DNA of 64,000 bases, taken from assembly GCF_000719865.1 (NCBI RefSeq), contig NZ_JOID01000007.1, positions 186,001 through 250,000 on the forward strand. The letters are read 5' to 3'. The position numbers and the translations under genes are program-made. This DNA comes from Streptomyces albus subsp. albus. Lineage in GTDB: Bacteria; Actinomycetota; Actinomycetes; Streptomycetales; Streptomycetaceae. The notes beneath the pieces are model-generated. The model was not told the origin of the DNA. It was given only the letters and a program-made list of their open reading frames with translations, and did no database searches. Shown piece after piece: positions 54,906 through 63,380 of this stretch; within the stretch, counting starts at the first letter, position 1; each line of letters begins with the position of its first letter.

Positions 54906-56354
54906 TCAGCCGGCGACTTCGGAGCGGTCGCCGCCCCAGAGCGTGTGGAAGCTGCCCTCCCGGTCGACGCGCCGGTAGGTGTGCGCCCCGAAGTAGTCGC
55001 GCTGCCCCTGCGTGAGCGCGGCCGGCAGCCGGTCGGCGCGGAGCGCGTCGTAGTAGGCGAGGGCGGCGGAGAAGCCGGGCGTCGGCACCCCGTGCGCCAC
55101 GGCCGTGCCGACCACCGTGCGCCAGTCCCGCTGCGCCGCGCCGATCTCCCCGGCGAACTCCCGGTCGGCCAGCAGCGTGGGCAGCTTGGGGTCGGTGCCG
55201 AAGGCGGCGCGGATGCGGTCGAGGAACGCGGCCCGGATGATGCAGCCGCCGCGCCAGATCGCGGCCACCGTGCCCGGGTCGATCGTCCAGCCGTACTCGG
55301 CGGCCGCCGCGTCGATCATGTTCCAGCCCTGGGCGTAGGAGACGACCTTGGAGGCGTAGAGCGCCTGTTCCACCTGGTCGGCGAAGTGCCGGGCGTCCTC
55401 CGCCCCCAGCGTGGCGCGCTGGGGGCCGGGCAGGCCGCCGGCCGCCTGCCGCAGCCCCGCGTGGCCGGAGACGGAGCGGGCGAAGACGGCCTCGGCGATG
55501 CCGGAGACCGGCACGCCCAGGTCGAGCGCGGTCTGCACGGTCCAGCGTCCGGTGCCCTTCTGGCCGGCGCTGTCGGCGACGACGTCCACGAACGGCAGGC
55601 CGGTCGCGGCGTCGGTGTGGGCCAGCACCTCGGCGGTGATCTCGATGAGGTACGAGTCGAGGCGGCCGGTGTTCCAGGTGCGGAAGATCTCGGCGATCTC
55701 GGCGGGCCGGTAACCGGCGACCTGGCGCAGCAGGTCGTAGGCCTCGCCGATGAGCTGCATGTCGGCGTACTCGATGCCGTTGTGCACCATCTTGACGAAG
55801 TGGCCGGCGCCGTCCGCCCCGATGTGGGCGCAGCAGGGCGTGCCGTCGGCGGCCTTGGCGGAGATGTCCTCCAGCAGCGGGCCGAGGGCGGCGTAGGCCT
55901 CGGCCGAGCCGCCGGGCATGATGCTGGGCCCGTTGAGCGCGCCCTCCTCGCCGCCGGAGATCCCGGCGCCGACGAAGTGGAGGCCGCGCTCGCGCAGCGC
56001 GGCCTCCCGGCGCCGGGTGTCCTCGAAGTGCGCGTTGCCGCCGTCGATGATCATGTCGCCGGGTTCCAGCAGCGGGACGAACTCGTCGATCACCGCGTCG
56101 GTGGACATGCCCGCCTTCACCATGATCACCAGGCGGCGGGGCCGCTCCAGCGAGGCGACGAAGGCGGCCGGGTCGTCGGACGGGAGGAAGGTGCCCTCGT
56201 GCCCGAACTCCTCGACCAGGGCCCGGGTCCGGGTCGCGGTGCGGTTGTGCAGCGCCACGGTGTGCCCGTGCCGGGCGAGGTTGCGGGCCAGGTTGCGGCC
56301 CATCACCGCCAGCCCGGTGACCCCGATCTGCGCCTTCGTCCCGGTGTCTGCCAT
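54906..56354 (-). CDS. gnd: 6-phosphogluconate dehydrogenase (decarboxylating)
   Basis: A 482-residue long-form enzyme of the oxidative pentose phosphate pathway, converting 6-phosphogluconate to ribulose 5-phosphate and CO2 with NADP. Motifs: IGVTGLAVMGRNLARNLARH (cofactor site, slightly altered from GLGVMG), LHNRTATRTRAL (NADP-binding Asn-Arg), IDGGNAHFEDTRRR, ISGGEEGALNGPSIMPGG (substrate loop), HFVKMVHNGIEYADMQLI (catalytic Lys), DSAGQKGTGRWT and IWRGGCIIRAAFL. The C-terminus, DYFGAHTYRRVDREGSFHT, is intact. It follows the phosphoketolase gene on the same strand with a 90-base gap. Confidence 0.95.
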   Translation of the reverse strand: MADTGTKAQIGVTGLAVMGRNLARNLARHGHTVALHNRTATRTRALVEEFGHEGTFLPSDDPAAFVASLERPRRLVIMVKAGMSTDAVIDEFVPLLEPGDMIIDGGNAHFEDTRRREAALRERGLHFVGAGISGGEEGALNGPSIMPGGSAEAYAALGPLLEDISAKAADGTPCCAHIGADGAGHFVKMVHNGIEYADMQLIGEAYDLLRQVAGYRPAEIAEIFRTWNTGRLDSYLIEITAEVLAHTDAATGLPFVDVVADSAGQKGTGRWTVQTALDLGVPVSGIAEAVFARSVSGHAGLRQAAGGLPGPQRATLGAEDARHFADQVEQALYASKVVSYAQGWNMIDAAAAEYGWTIDPGTVAAIWRGGCIIRAAFLDRIRAAFGTDPKLPTLLADREFAGEIGAAQRDWRTVVGTAVAHGVPTPGFSAALAYYDALRADRLPAALTQGQRDYFGAHTYRRVDREGSFHTLWGGDRSEVAG

Positions 56355-56444
56355 ATCTCAAGACTCCCTCGGTGGCGGGGTGGCCCCGCGTCTGTGCGTC
56401 TGCTGTCGTTCGCCGCGCCGACGGTCCCCGCCCCCGAAAGGACC

Positions 56445-58814
56445 CTAGCCCCAGGTCCAGTCGCGGATCTCGGGCATGTCCTGGCCGTGCTCCCGGATGT
56501 ACGAACGGTGCTCGTTGCGCTTGTCCTTCATCAGCTGGCGGACCCCGATCGCCCGGAGTGCCAGCCCGGGCACCCGGTCGATGACGTCCATCACCAGCCG
56601 GTAGCGGTCCATGTCGTTCAGCACGACCATGTCGAACGGTGTCGTGGTGGTGCCCTGCTCCTTGTAGCCCCGGACGTGGATGTTGGAGTGGCCGTGCCGC
56701 CGGTAGGTGAGCCGGTGGATCAGCCACGGGTAGCCGTGGTAGGCGAAGATGACGGGCTTGTCGGCGGTGAATACGGCGTCGAACCCGTGATCGTTCAGCC
56801 CGCTGGGATGTTCCGTGTGCGGCAGCAGCCGCATCAGGTCGACGACGTTCACCACCCGGACGGCCAGATCCGGCAGATGCGCGCGGAGGAGGCCGGCCGC
56901 GGCCATGACCTCCTGGGTCGGGACGTCGCCCGCGGCGGCGAGGACCACGTCCGGCTCCCGCCCGGTGTCGCTGCCCGCCCAGTCCCAGACGCTGACGCCG
57001 CGCTCCACGTGGTTCACGGCGTCGTCGAGGGAGAGCCAGTCGAAGCAGGGCTGCTTGCCGGCCGCGACGATGTTGATCAGGTCGCGGCTGTCGAGGGTCT
57101 TGTCGGCGACGGCCAGCAGGGTGTTGGCGTCCGGCGGCAGGTAGACCCGGATGGTCTGCGGGTCCTTGTTGACCATGTGGTCGATGAAGCCGGGGTCCTG
57201 GTGCGAGAAGCCGTTGTGGTCCTGCCGCCAGACGTGCGAGGTGAGCAGGTAGTTCAGGGAGGACAGCGGCATCCGCCAGGGCAGCTGCCGGGAGACCTTC
57301 AGCCACTTGGCGTGCTGGTTCGCCATGGACGTGACGATGTGGATGAAGGCCTCGTACGAGGAGAACAGGCCGTGCCGCCCGGTCAGGAGATAACCCTCCA
57401 GCCAGCCCTGGCAGTTGTGCTCGGAGAGCATCTCCAGCACCCGGCCGTCGCGGGTCAGGTGCTCGTCGGTCGGCAGGAGCTCGTCCTGCCAGCCCTTGCC
57501 GGTCGCGTCGTAGACGTCCTGGAGGCGGTTGGAGGCGGTCTCGTCGGGGCCGAACAGCCGGAAGTCCCGGCTCTTGCCCGTCCGCCGCATCAGATCGCGC
57601 AGCAGCCCGCCGAGGACCCGGGTGGGTTCGTGCAGGGTGGCGCCCGGTGCGGAGACCTTGACCGCGTAGTCGCGGATCGGGGGCACCGGCAGACTGCGCA
57701 GCAGACGGCCGCCGTTGGTGTGCGGGTTGGAGCCGAGCCGCCGGTCCCCCGCGGGGACGTGGCCCAGCACCTCGGGGCGCGGCCGGCCCTGCTCGTCGAA
57801 GAGTTCCGCGGGCCGGTAGGAGCGCATCCACTCCTCCAGCTGCCGCAGATGCTCGGGGCTCTCCCGCAGGCCCGACAGCGGCACCTGGTGGGCGCGCCAG
57901 GTGCCCTCGACCGGCTTGCCGTCGACGGTGGCCGGCCCCGTCCAGCCCTTGGGAGTCCGCAGGACGATCATGGGCCAGCGGGGGCGCCCGGCCGTGCCGT
58001 CCTCGCGGGCCGCCCGCTGGTGCTCCGCGATCCGGTCCAGGCAGTGGTCGAGGGCGGCGGCCATGGCGTGGTGCACGGCGGCCGGGTCGTCGCCCTCGAC
58101 GTACACCGGTTCGTGGCCGTAGCCGCGGAGCAGCTGGTCCAGTTCCTCGTGCGGAAGGCGGGACAGGACCGTCGGGTTGGCGATCTTGTAGCCGTTGAGG
58201 TGGAGGATCGGCAGGACGGCGCCGTCGTGCACCGGGTCGAGGAACTTGTTGCCGTGCCAGCCGGTGGCCAGCGGGCCCGTCTCGGCCTCGCCGTCGCCGA
58301 CGATCGCGGCCACGACCAGCCCGGGGTTGTCGAAGGCGGCGCCGTAGGCGTGGCTGAGCGCGTAGCCGAGTTCACCGCCCTCGTGGATGGAGCCGGGGGT
58401 CTCGGGGGCGACGTGGCTGGGCACCCCGCCGGGGAAGGAGAACTGCCGGAAGAGCCGGGCCATGCCCTCGGCGTCGCGGGAGACATCCGGGTAGACGTCG
58501 GAGTAACTGCCGTCCAGCCAGCAGCAGGCGAGGGTCGCCGGACCGCCGTGGCCGGGGCCGGTGATGTGGATGGCGTCCAGGTCCCGGGCCTTGATCACCC
58601 GGTTGAGATGGGCGTAGATCAGGTTGAGGCCGGGTGTGGTGCCCCAGTGCCCCAGCAGCCGCGGCTTGATGTGCTCCACGGCCAGCGGCTCGTCCGGCAG
58701 CGGGTTGGCGAGCAGATAGATCTGGCCCACGGCCAGATAGTTCGCGGCCCGCCAGTAGCGGTCCAGTGTGGCGAGATCGTCGTCGGACAGGTGCGCTGCC
58801 TGTGCCGTGGCCAT
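56445..58814 (-). CDS. xfp: Phosphoketolase (xylulose 5-phosphate / fructose 6-phosphate)
   Basis: A 789-residue thiamine-diphosphate enzyme that splits xylulose 5-phosphate (and often fructose 6-phosphate) with phosphate to give acetyl phosphate. Signatures: [20 protein letters not shown] near the start, [10 protein letters not shown], the E-x-G-G-E-L-G-Y segment [17 protein letters not shown], ThDP site [31 protein letters not shown], and in the second half [33 protein letters not shown] and [11 protein letters not shown]. Length and motifs are complete. ATG 58814 is preceded by GAGAGGCGAAG. Together with the downstream gnd it forms a phosphoketolase/pentose-phosphate branch. Confidence 0.95.
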   Translation of the reverse strand: MATAQAAHLSDDDLATLDRYWRAANYLAVGQIYLLANPLPDEPLAVEHIKPRLLGHWGTTPGLNLIYAHLNRVIKARDLDAIHITGPGHGGPATLACCWLDGSYSDVYPDVSRDAEGMARLFRQFSFPGGVPSHVAPETPGSIHEGGELGYALSHAYGAAFDNPGLVVAAIVGDGEAETGPLATGWHGNKFLDPVHDGAVLPILHLNGYKIANPTVLSRLPHEELDQLLRGYGHEPVYVEGDDPAAVHHAMAAALDHCLDRIAEHQRAAREDGTAGRPRWPMIVLRTPKGWTGPATVDGKPVEGTWRAHQVPLSGLRESPEHLRQLEEWMRSYRPAELFDEQGRPRPEVLGHVPAGDRRLGSNPHTNGGRLLRSLPVPPIRDYAVKVSAPGATLHEPTRVLGGLLRDLMRRTGKSRDFRLFGPDETASNRLQDVYDATGKGWQDELLPTDEHLTRDGRVLEMLSEHNCQGWLEGYLLTGRHGLFSSYEAFIHIVTSMANQHAKWLKVSRQLPWRMPLSSLNYLLTSHVWRQDHNGFSHQDPGFIDHMVNKDPQTIRVYLPPDANTLLAVADKTLDSRDLINIVAAGKQPCFDWLSLDDAVNHVERGVSVWDWAGSDTGREPDVVLAAAGDVPTQEVMAAAGLLRAHLPDLAVRVVNVVDLMRLLPHTEHPSGLNDHGFDAVFTADKPVIFAYHGYPWLIHRLTYRRHGHSNIHVRGYKEQGTTTTPFDMVVLNDMDRYRLVMDVIDRVPGLALRAIGVRQLMKDKRNEHRSYIREHGQDMPEIRDWTWG

Positions 58815-58997
58815 GTTCTTCGCCTCTCGAATCAGCCGTGTGCGGTCAGCGGTACGCGACCGGCCGTGCCGGCCGGACGTGCCCGCTCGGGCGGGGCGCT
58901 CCGTGCGCCCGGCCCGGCGGGTGCCCCCGTCGTCACTCCGTACCCTCCCGTCCATACTCCCCCGTACTCCCCCGTTCCGTCATGAACGCACCGCCAT

Positions 58998-60047
58998 TCA
59001 GCCGGAGTTGTCCGCCACGGCCTCCACCGCCGCGTCGAGCTCCCGCCGTTCCCGGCGGGCCCGCCGGCGGTCCTCGACGGTGGCCTCGGTGATGTCCAGG
59101 AAGATCTGGTCGACCATGGGCCAGGCGCCCTCCATGGCGTTCTTGATCCGCTCGGAGACTTCCTCGACCTCCTCGCTGTCGAGCCCGCCGATCAGGTCGA
59201 CCCGCGCGGCGACCAGGGTGGAGTCCATGCCCAGCCGCATCGTGAGGAGCGTGGTGACGGTGTCGATCTCCGGCTGCTCGTCCAGGAAGGTGTGGATCTC
59301 CTGCCGCAGGACCGGGTCGAGCGCCACGCCGATGAGCTGGTCCCGGTTCTCCCGGCCGAGCCGGTAGGCGACGTAGACCAGCAGGACGCCGATCAGCAGC
59401 GAGGCCCACGCCTCGTACACGATGTCGCCGGTGGCCATGTGAAGGCCCATCCCGGCCGCGGCCACCAGGACACCGAGGCACGCCGTGCCGTCCTCCGCGA
59501 GGACGGTGCGCAGCGCGGGGTCGGTGCCGGCCCGCAGCTGGGCGATCATGCCGCGTCCGTTGCGGCGGGCGTGGCCGCGGAGCTGGTGGAGGGCCTTGAG
59601 GAGGGAGGTCCCCTCGGCGAGCAGGGCGATGCCGAGGACGACGAGCCCGGCCACATAGCCGTCGAGGCTCTCCGAGGAGCCGGAACTCATGGCGCTGATG
59701 CCCTGGTAGAAGGAGAAGCAGCCGCCCATCACGAAGATGCCGACGGCCGCCAGCAGGGACCAGAAGAAGCGCTCCTTGCCGTAGCCGAAGGGGTGCTCCG
59801 CGTCCGGGGCCTTGCGGCTGCGCCGCAGGGAAGCGAGCAGGAAGATCTCGTTCATGCTGTCGGCCACCGAGTGCGCCGCCTCCGACAGCAGGGCGGGGGA
59901 ACCGGCGAAAAGGCCGCCCAGCGCCTTGGCCAGCGCGATGACGAGGTTCGCGGCGAGCGCCACGAGGACGGTCATCCGCGTCTTCTTGTCCTCGCTGCGC
60001 CGGCTGTCGGCCAGCTTCTCGCGCCGCTTGTCCCGCAGTGTGCTCAT
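58998..60047 (-). CDS. Cation diffusion facilitator transporter
   Basis: A 349-residue CDF protein with six membrane helices. The metal-site motif of helix 2 is AAHSVADSMNEIFLL (HxxxD) and that of helix 5 VLAEDGTACLGVLVAA (ExxxC-like, unlike the usual HxxxD). The second-shell AEHPFGYGKERFFW is typical of the SLC30A9/ZntB-like branch. The C-terminal cytoplasmic domain has EQPEIDTVTTLLTMRLGMDS. CDF proteins exchange Zn, Fe, Mn or similar for protons. The altered helix-5 site argues against plain zinc efflux. ATG 60047 starts the conserved basic N-terminus. It is upstream of the phosphoketolase gene on the same strand. Confidence 0.9.
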   Translation of the reverse strand: MSTLRDKRREKLADSRRSEDKKTRMTVLVALAANLVIALAKALGGLFAGSPALLSEAAHSVADSMNEIFLLASLRRSRKAPDAEHPFGYGKERFFWSLLAAVGIFVMGGCFSFYQGISAMSSGSSESLDGYVAGLVVLGIALLAEGTSLLKALHQLRGHARRNGRGMIAQLRAGTDPALRTVLAEDGTACLGVLVAAAGMGLHMATGDIVYEAWASLLIGVLLVYVAYRLGRENRDQLIGVALDPVLRQEIHTFLDEQPEIDTVTTLLTMRLGMDSTLVAARVDLIGGLDSEEVEEVSERIKNAMEGAWPMVDQIFLDITEATVEDRRRARRERRELDAAVEAVADNSG

Positions 60048-60231
60048 GGGTGGGCCACTCTCCCCGTTCGTAGACTGGCCGGTCGCCTACCCTGCGTGGC
60101 GTTCATGACGCCCGGTGACCGTCGTCACCCGTGGGCCCTCGCACGGCCCGACCGGAGCCGGGGGCGCGGGAGACGCGGGAGGTGGGGGCGGGGGCGCGGG
60201 CCGGAGGCGCGGGGCACGGAGACACGGGGCA

Positions 60232-61854
60232 CTACCCGCCGGGCGGCTGCTCCCGGCAGCTGAGCTCGTCGCCGGTCACGGGTGCCCCTTCGACACCGCT
60301 CCGGTCGTGGACGACCGGGACCACCCGCCCGGCGATCGGGCCGACGGTCACCCGGAAGACCCGGCCGAGCCCTTCCACCTCGCGCACCCGGGCGTTCGGC
60401 AGCGCGGCGGACAGGGTCGGGGCGGCGCGCCGCAGCCGCGGGTCGTACGCGATCTCGGTCGGTCCCGCGTGCGGGGTGCCGCCTCCGGACCCGGCCGTGA
60501 CCCCGACGACCGTGAAGCCGGTGGCCCGCAGCTTCCGCGCCAGCCGGGCGGCGCTGCCCGGCTCCGCCCCGGGCCCCTCGGCCACGCTCACCCGCAGCTT
60601 GCGCGGTTCGATGGCGACGGGCACCGGGCGGACCTCGCCGGGGCGGGTCTCCGGAACGAACGGCCGGTCCGCCCGGACGGCCGCGAAGAGGGCCTCCGCC
60701 CGGGGCTCGTCCCAGAGAAGGGTGGAGCCCCAGCCGGGGACCCGGTGGTCGAAGTCCCTCATGGGCACGGTGGCGAACTCGGCGGCGGAGCCCGGCAGCT
60801 TCCGCAGGGCCCGGGCGAGGCCGGCCAGCTTCGGCAGGGTCAGGCCCTCGTCGGTGCGGACGGATTCCAGCAGGGCCCGCGCGCCGCGGGAGAACTCGTC
60901 CCGGCCGGAGGCCGCCCGTTCGCCGGAGAGGAGGTTCTCCATCACCGAGAGCAGGAAGCGCTGCTGCCGGCGGACCCGGCCGAGGTCTCCGGGGGGATCC
61001 AGCTTGCGGGCGCGGACGTACTTCAGCGCGCCCGTGCCGTCGACGTGGTGGGTGCCGGGCGGGAGGTCGAGGCCGGAGTTCTCGTCCCGGAGGGGCTTGT
61101 CGGTGCAGACCTCGCCGCCGCCGAGCCGGTCGACCGCGCGGACGAAGCCCGTGAAATCCGTCTCCACGTAGTGATCGATCCGGATACCGGTCGCGTGTTC
61201 CACCGTGGCCACGGTGAGGGCCGGGCCGCCGTGCTTGTGCGCCGCGTTGATCTTTCCCCAGTGGCGCCCCGGCCCGGTGCCGGACCCGGAGGGCGCCGGC
61301 GCCGGTGCTTCCGGCGGGGAGGTCTTCGGCCCGGCGGTCCCGGGCACGGGGGAGACGGTCCCGGAGGAGACGCTCCCGGAGGGAGCCGGTCCGGAGGGAG
61401 CCGGTCCGGAGGCTCCGGTGGAGGGAGGGGCGCCGGTGGTGGGCTCGACGGCGGCGGGCTCGATGTGCGGGGGGAACTCGGCGTAGGAGTCCCGCGGGAT
61501 GCTGATGACGCCGACCCGGTCCCGGTCCGCCGAGACGTGCAGCAGCATCATCACGTCCGTGCAGTCGCACCCCTCGCCGCCGACGAACAGCCGCCGCTTC
61601 TCCTCGCGCGAGATGCCGGTGCGCCCGTCCAGGCCCACGAGCAGGAAGGTCGTGCCGGGCGTCGGCCGCGGCCGCTCGGTCAGTCCCCCGAAGGGCGAGA
61701 CCCGGTGTGCGCCGGCCTCCGGACCGGGCCGTGCCGGGGGCTCCGGGGCCCCGGACCACTGGGCGCAGCCACCGGCCAGCAGGGCAGCGCAGAGGACGCC
61801 GACCGCCAGTGACCGGGCCCCCGGCGTGCGGACGGGGAGGACTGGACGGAACAT
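60232..61854 (-). CDS. LytR-CpsA-Psr (LCP) family protein with LytR_C domain, predicted lipoprotein
   Basis: A 540-residue envelope protein. The N-terminus is a lipobox-type signal (VLCAALLAGGCAQW, Cys about residue 30). The LCP catalytic domain has TTFLLVGLDGRTG, CDCTDVMMLLHVSADRDRVG, VISIPRDSYAEFPP and, after an insert of about 65 residues rich in Pro, Ser and Gly, KINAAHKHGGPALTVATVE, GIRIDHYVETDFTGFVRAVD, YVRARKLDPPGDLGRVRRQQ (Arg-rich phosphate site). A LytR_C domain follows (LRVSVAEGPGAE... ATGFTVVGV). LCP enzymes attach glycopolymers to peptidoglycan. ATG 61854 has GGAGG upstream. The insert between the two active-site halves is unusual. Confidence 0.9.
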   Translation of the reverse strand: MFRPVLPVRTPGARSLAVGVLCAALLAGGCAQWSGAPEPPARPGPEAGAHRVSPFGGLTERPRPTPGTTFLLVGLDGRTGISREEKRRLFVGGEGCDCTDVMMLLHVSADRDRVGVISIPRDSYAEFPPHIEPAAVEPTTGAPPSTGASGPAPSGPAPSGSVSSGTVSPVPGTAGPKTSPPEAPAPAPSGSGTGPGRHWGKINAAHKHGGPALTVATVEHATGIRIDHYVETDFTGFVRAVDRLGGGEVCTDKPLRDENSGLDLPPGTHHVDGTGALKYVRARKLDPPGDLGRVRRQQRFLLSVMENLLSGERAASGRDEFSRGARALLESVRTDEGLTLPKLAGLARALRKLPGSAAEFATVPMRDFDHRVPGWGSTLLWDEPRAEALFAAVRADRPFVPETRPGEVRPVPVAIEPRKLRVSVAEGPGAEPGSAARLARKLRATGFTVVGVTAGSGGGTPHAGPTEIAYDPRLRRAAPTLSAALPNARVREVEGLGRVFRVTVGPIAGRVVPVVHDRSGVEGAPVTGDELSCREQPPGG

Positions 61855-62124
61855 GGAGGACACCTCCGCGATACGGTGACCTCCGCAGGCTAGGCACGGC
61901 GCGCGGGGAGGTGCGCGGTGCGCACGCCGCGCCCGGCGGGCCGCCACCCGGAAGGCGGAGGCGGATCCGTTCCGTCCCGCCCTCGGGTGACAGCTCGGGC
62001 GGGGAGTACCCGGATGACGCGTGTTCTCACATCATCCGCGCATCCTCTGCCTGATCGTGTCCCATGTTTGGGCGGCCGCTGGGCAAGAGGGGTGTAATGA
62101 ACGGTGAGGAGGAGGTGCAGCCGC

Positions 62125-62502
62125 ATGGTCGTGGTGGAGTCCAGCCGTGCCAGCACCGCTGATGCCAGGCACGCGGCCGCGGAGTACGTCTCCACCGCGT
62201 GCCCCGGAGTGGATGCCGACGCGGTCGTGCTCGTTGTCTCCGAGCTGGTGGCGAACGCGACCCGGCACACGTCCGGATGGTGGCGGCTGCGCATCAGCGC
62301 CTGGGAGGACGTACTGATCGTCGATGTGGACGACCGGAGTGAGATCACCCCGGCCATCCGCCGGACCTCGGATCTCACGGGCGGCGGCGGGCTCGGGCTG
62401 ATCATGGTCCAGCGGCTCTCCGACGAGCTGGAAGTCCTCCGCCGCCCCGGCGGCAAGACGGTCCGCGCCCGCTTCCCCCTCCACGCCAAGGCTCCGGCCT
62501 GA
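62125..62502 (+). CDS. ATP-binding anti-sigma-factor-type protein (RsbW-like)
   Basis: A 125-residue single-domain HATPase_c protein: RHAAAEYVSTACPG helix, N-box VVSELVANATRHTSG, DVDDRSEITPAIR (G1-like) and TGGGGLGLIMVQRLSDEL (G2). It is shorter than the protein at 489-1046, without its disordered leader. Likely an anti-sigma or kinase component of the SigB/SigF-type network. ATG 62125 has GAGGAGG upstream; GTG 62104 is in frame but would sit on the ribosome-binding site. It is divergent from the LCP gene across 270 bases in which no operator was recognised. Confidence 0.87.
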   Translation: MVVVESSRASTADARHAAAEYVSTACPGVDADAVVLVVSELVANATRHTSGWWRLRISAWEDVLIVDVDDRSEITPAIRRTSDLTGGGGLGLIMVQRLSDELEVLRRPGGKTVRARFPLHAKAPA

Positions 62503-62851
62503 GCCGAGCCCTTCGTCTCCCGTCCGCCTCCGCCCCGCCACTCGCCCCCGGCCGATCGCCCGCCGATGGGATCGGTCGCGGCCCGGGCGCCCCGCAAACC
62601 GCCTGGGGACCACCCCGTGTCCCCGGCGCACGCGCGTGTCCGTTCCGCAGCGACCGCCGGCGGCCCGGACGGACACCCCGCCGCTCTCCGCCTCCGCCCG
62701 CCCCCTCCCGGACCGCTCTGTCCCGTATCGGGGCAGATGTCGCGGACCGGTTGCGGCGCCGGCATCCGCCGCACGGCGCGTCGCGGCCGGAGCGGCCGTA
62801 CGGGGGCGGACCATCGGCTTGAAGCCACCCGCATCACAGGAGGGATCCAAC
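62503..62851. other. 349-base gap before the OsmC gene
   Basis: No gene, strong hairpin or recognisable operator was seen; open frames here lack family similarity. A consensus-like ribosome-binding site AGGAGGG (62838-62844) at its end belongs to the OsmC gene. Confidence 0.5.
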
Positions 62852-63277
62852 GTGGCCACCACACGCACCGCGCACACGGTCTGGGAAGGCAATCTGCTCG
62901 AGGGCCGGGGCACCGTCGCCCTCGACTCCTCCGGAGCCGGGGAGTACCAGGTCTCGTGGCCGTCCCGTGCCGAGGAGCCCGACGGCCGGACGAGCCCGGA
63001 GGAGCTGATCGCAGCGGCGCATTCGAGCTGCTTCTCGATGGCCCTCTCCAACGGCCTGTCGAAGGCCGGCACGCCCCCGACCCGGCTGACGACCCGGGCC
63101 GAGGTCACCTTCCAGCCGGGCACGGGCATCACCGGGATCCACCTGACGGTGTCGGGCGAGGTCCCCGGAACGGACGCCGAGGCCTTCACCGCGGCGGCCG
63201 AGGACGCCAAGGTCAACTGTCCGGTGAGCCAGGCCCTGACGGGGACGACGATCACGCTCACCGCGTCCCTGGGCTGA
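62852..63277 (+). CDS. osmC: OsmC-family peroxiredoxin
   Basis: A 141-residue OsmC/Ohr-fold thiol peroxidase. The two catalytic cysteines are C60 in AAAHSSCFSMALSNGL and C123 in AKVNCPVSQALTG. The preceding TSPEELIAAAHSSC is the OsmC-branch signature. It would reduce organic hydroperoxides. The GTG start at 62852 has AGGAGGG eight bases upstream; a longer in-frame ORF from 62636 lacks similarity before this point. A strong bidirectional terminator lies downstream. Confidence 0.93.
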   Translation: MATTRTAHTVWEGNLLEGRGTVALDSSGAGEYQVSWPSRAEEPDGRTSPEELIAAAHSSCFSMALSNGLSKAGTPPTRLTTRAEVTFQPGTGITGIHLTVSGEVPGTDAEAFTAAAEDAKVNCPVSQALTGTTITLTASLG

Positions 63278-63330
63278 CCGCGTCTCCGGGCCGCCCGCGT
63301 CCCCGGGGCCGGCCCGGCCCGTGCGGCCCG

Positions 63331-63361
63331 GCGCCGCCGCCCGGCCCGCGGGCGGCGGCGC
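63331..63361. terminator. Bidirectional terminator between osmC and the M23 gene
   Basis: Perfect 13-base arms GCGCCGCCGCCCG (63331-63343) and CGGGCGGCGGCGC (63349-63361) with loop GCCCG, between convergent genes. Confidence 0.78.
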
Positions 63362-63380
63362 GTCCCAGGGGGACCGGGCG

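Noticed and set aside
54657..58985. A 1,442-codon open frame on the plus strand
   Set aside because: It lies opposite gnd and xfp, both with full catalytic motifs; it is a composition artefact.
62076..62124. SigB-type promoter before the second ATPase gene
   Set aside because: A GTTT and a GGGTGT element exist, but their spacing is about 20 bases, longer than the 14-16 known for this promoter class.
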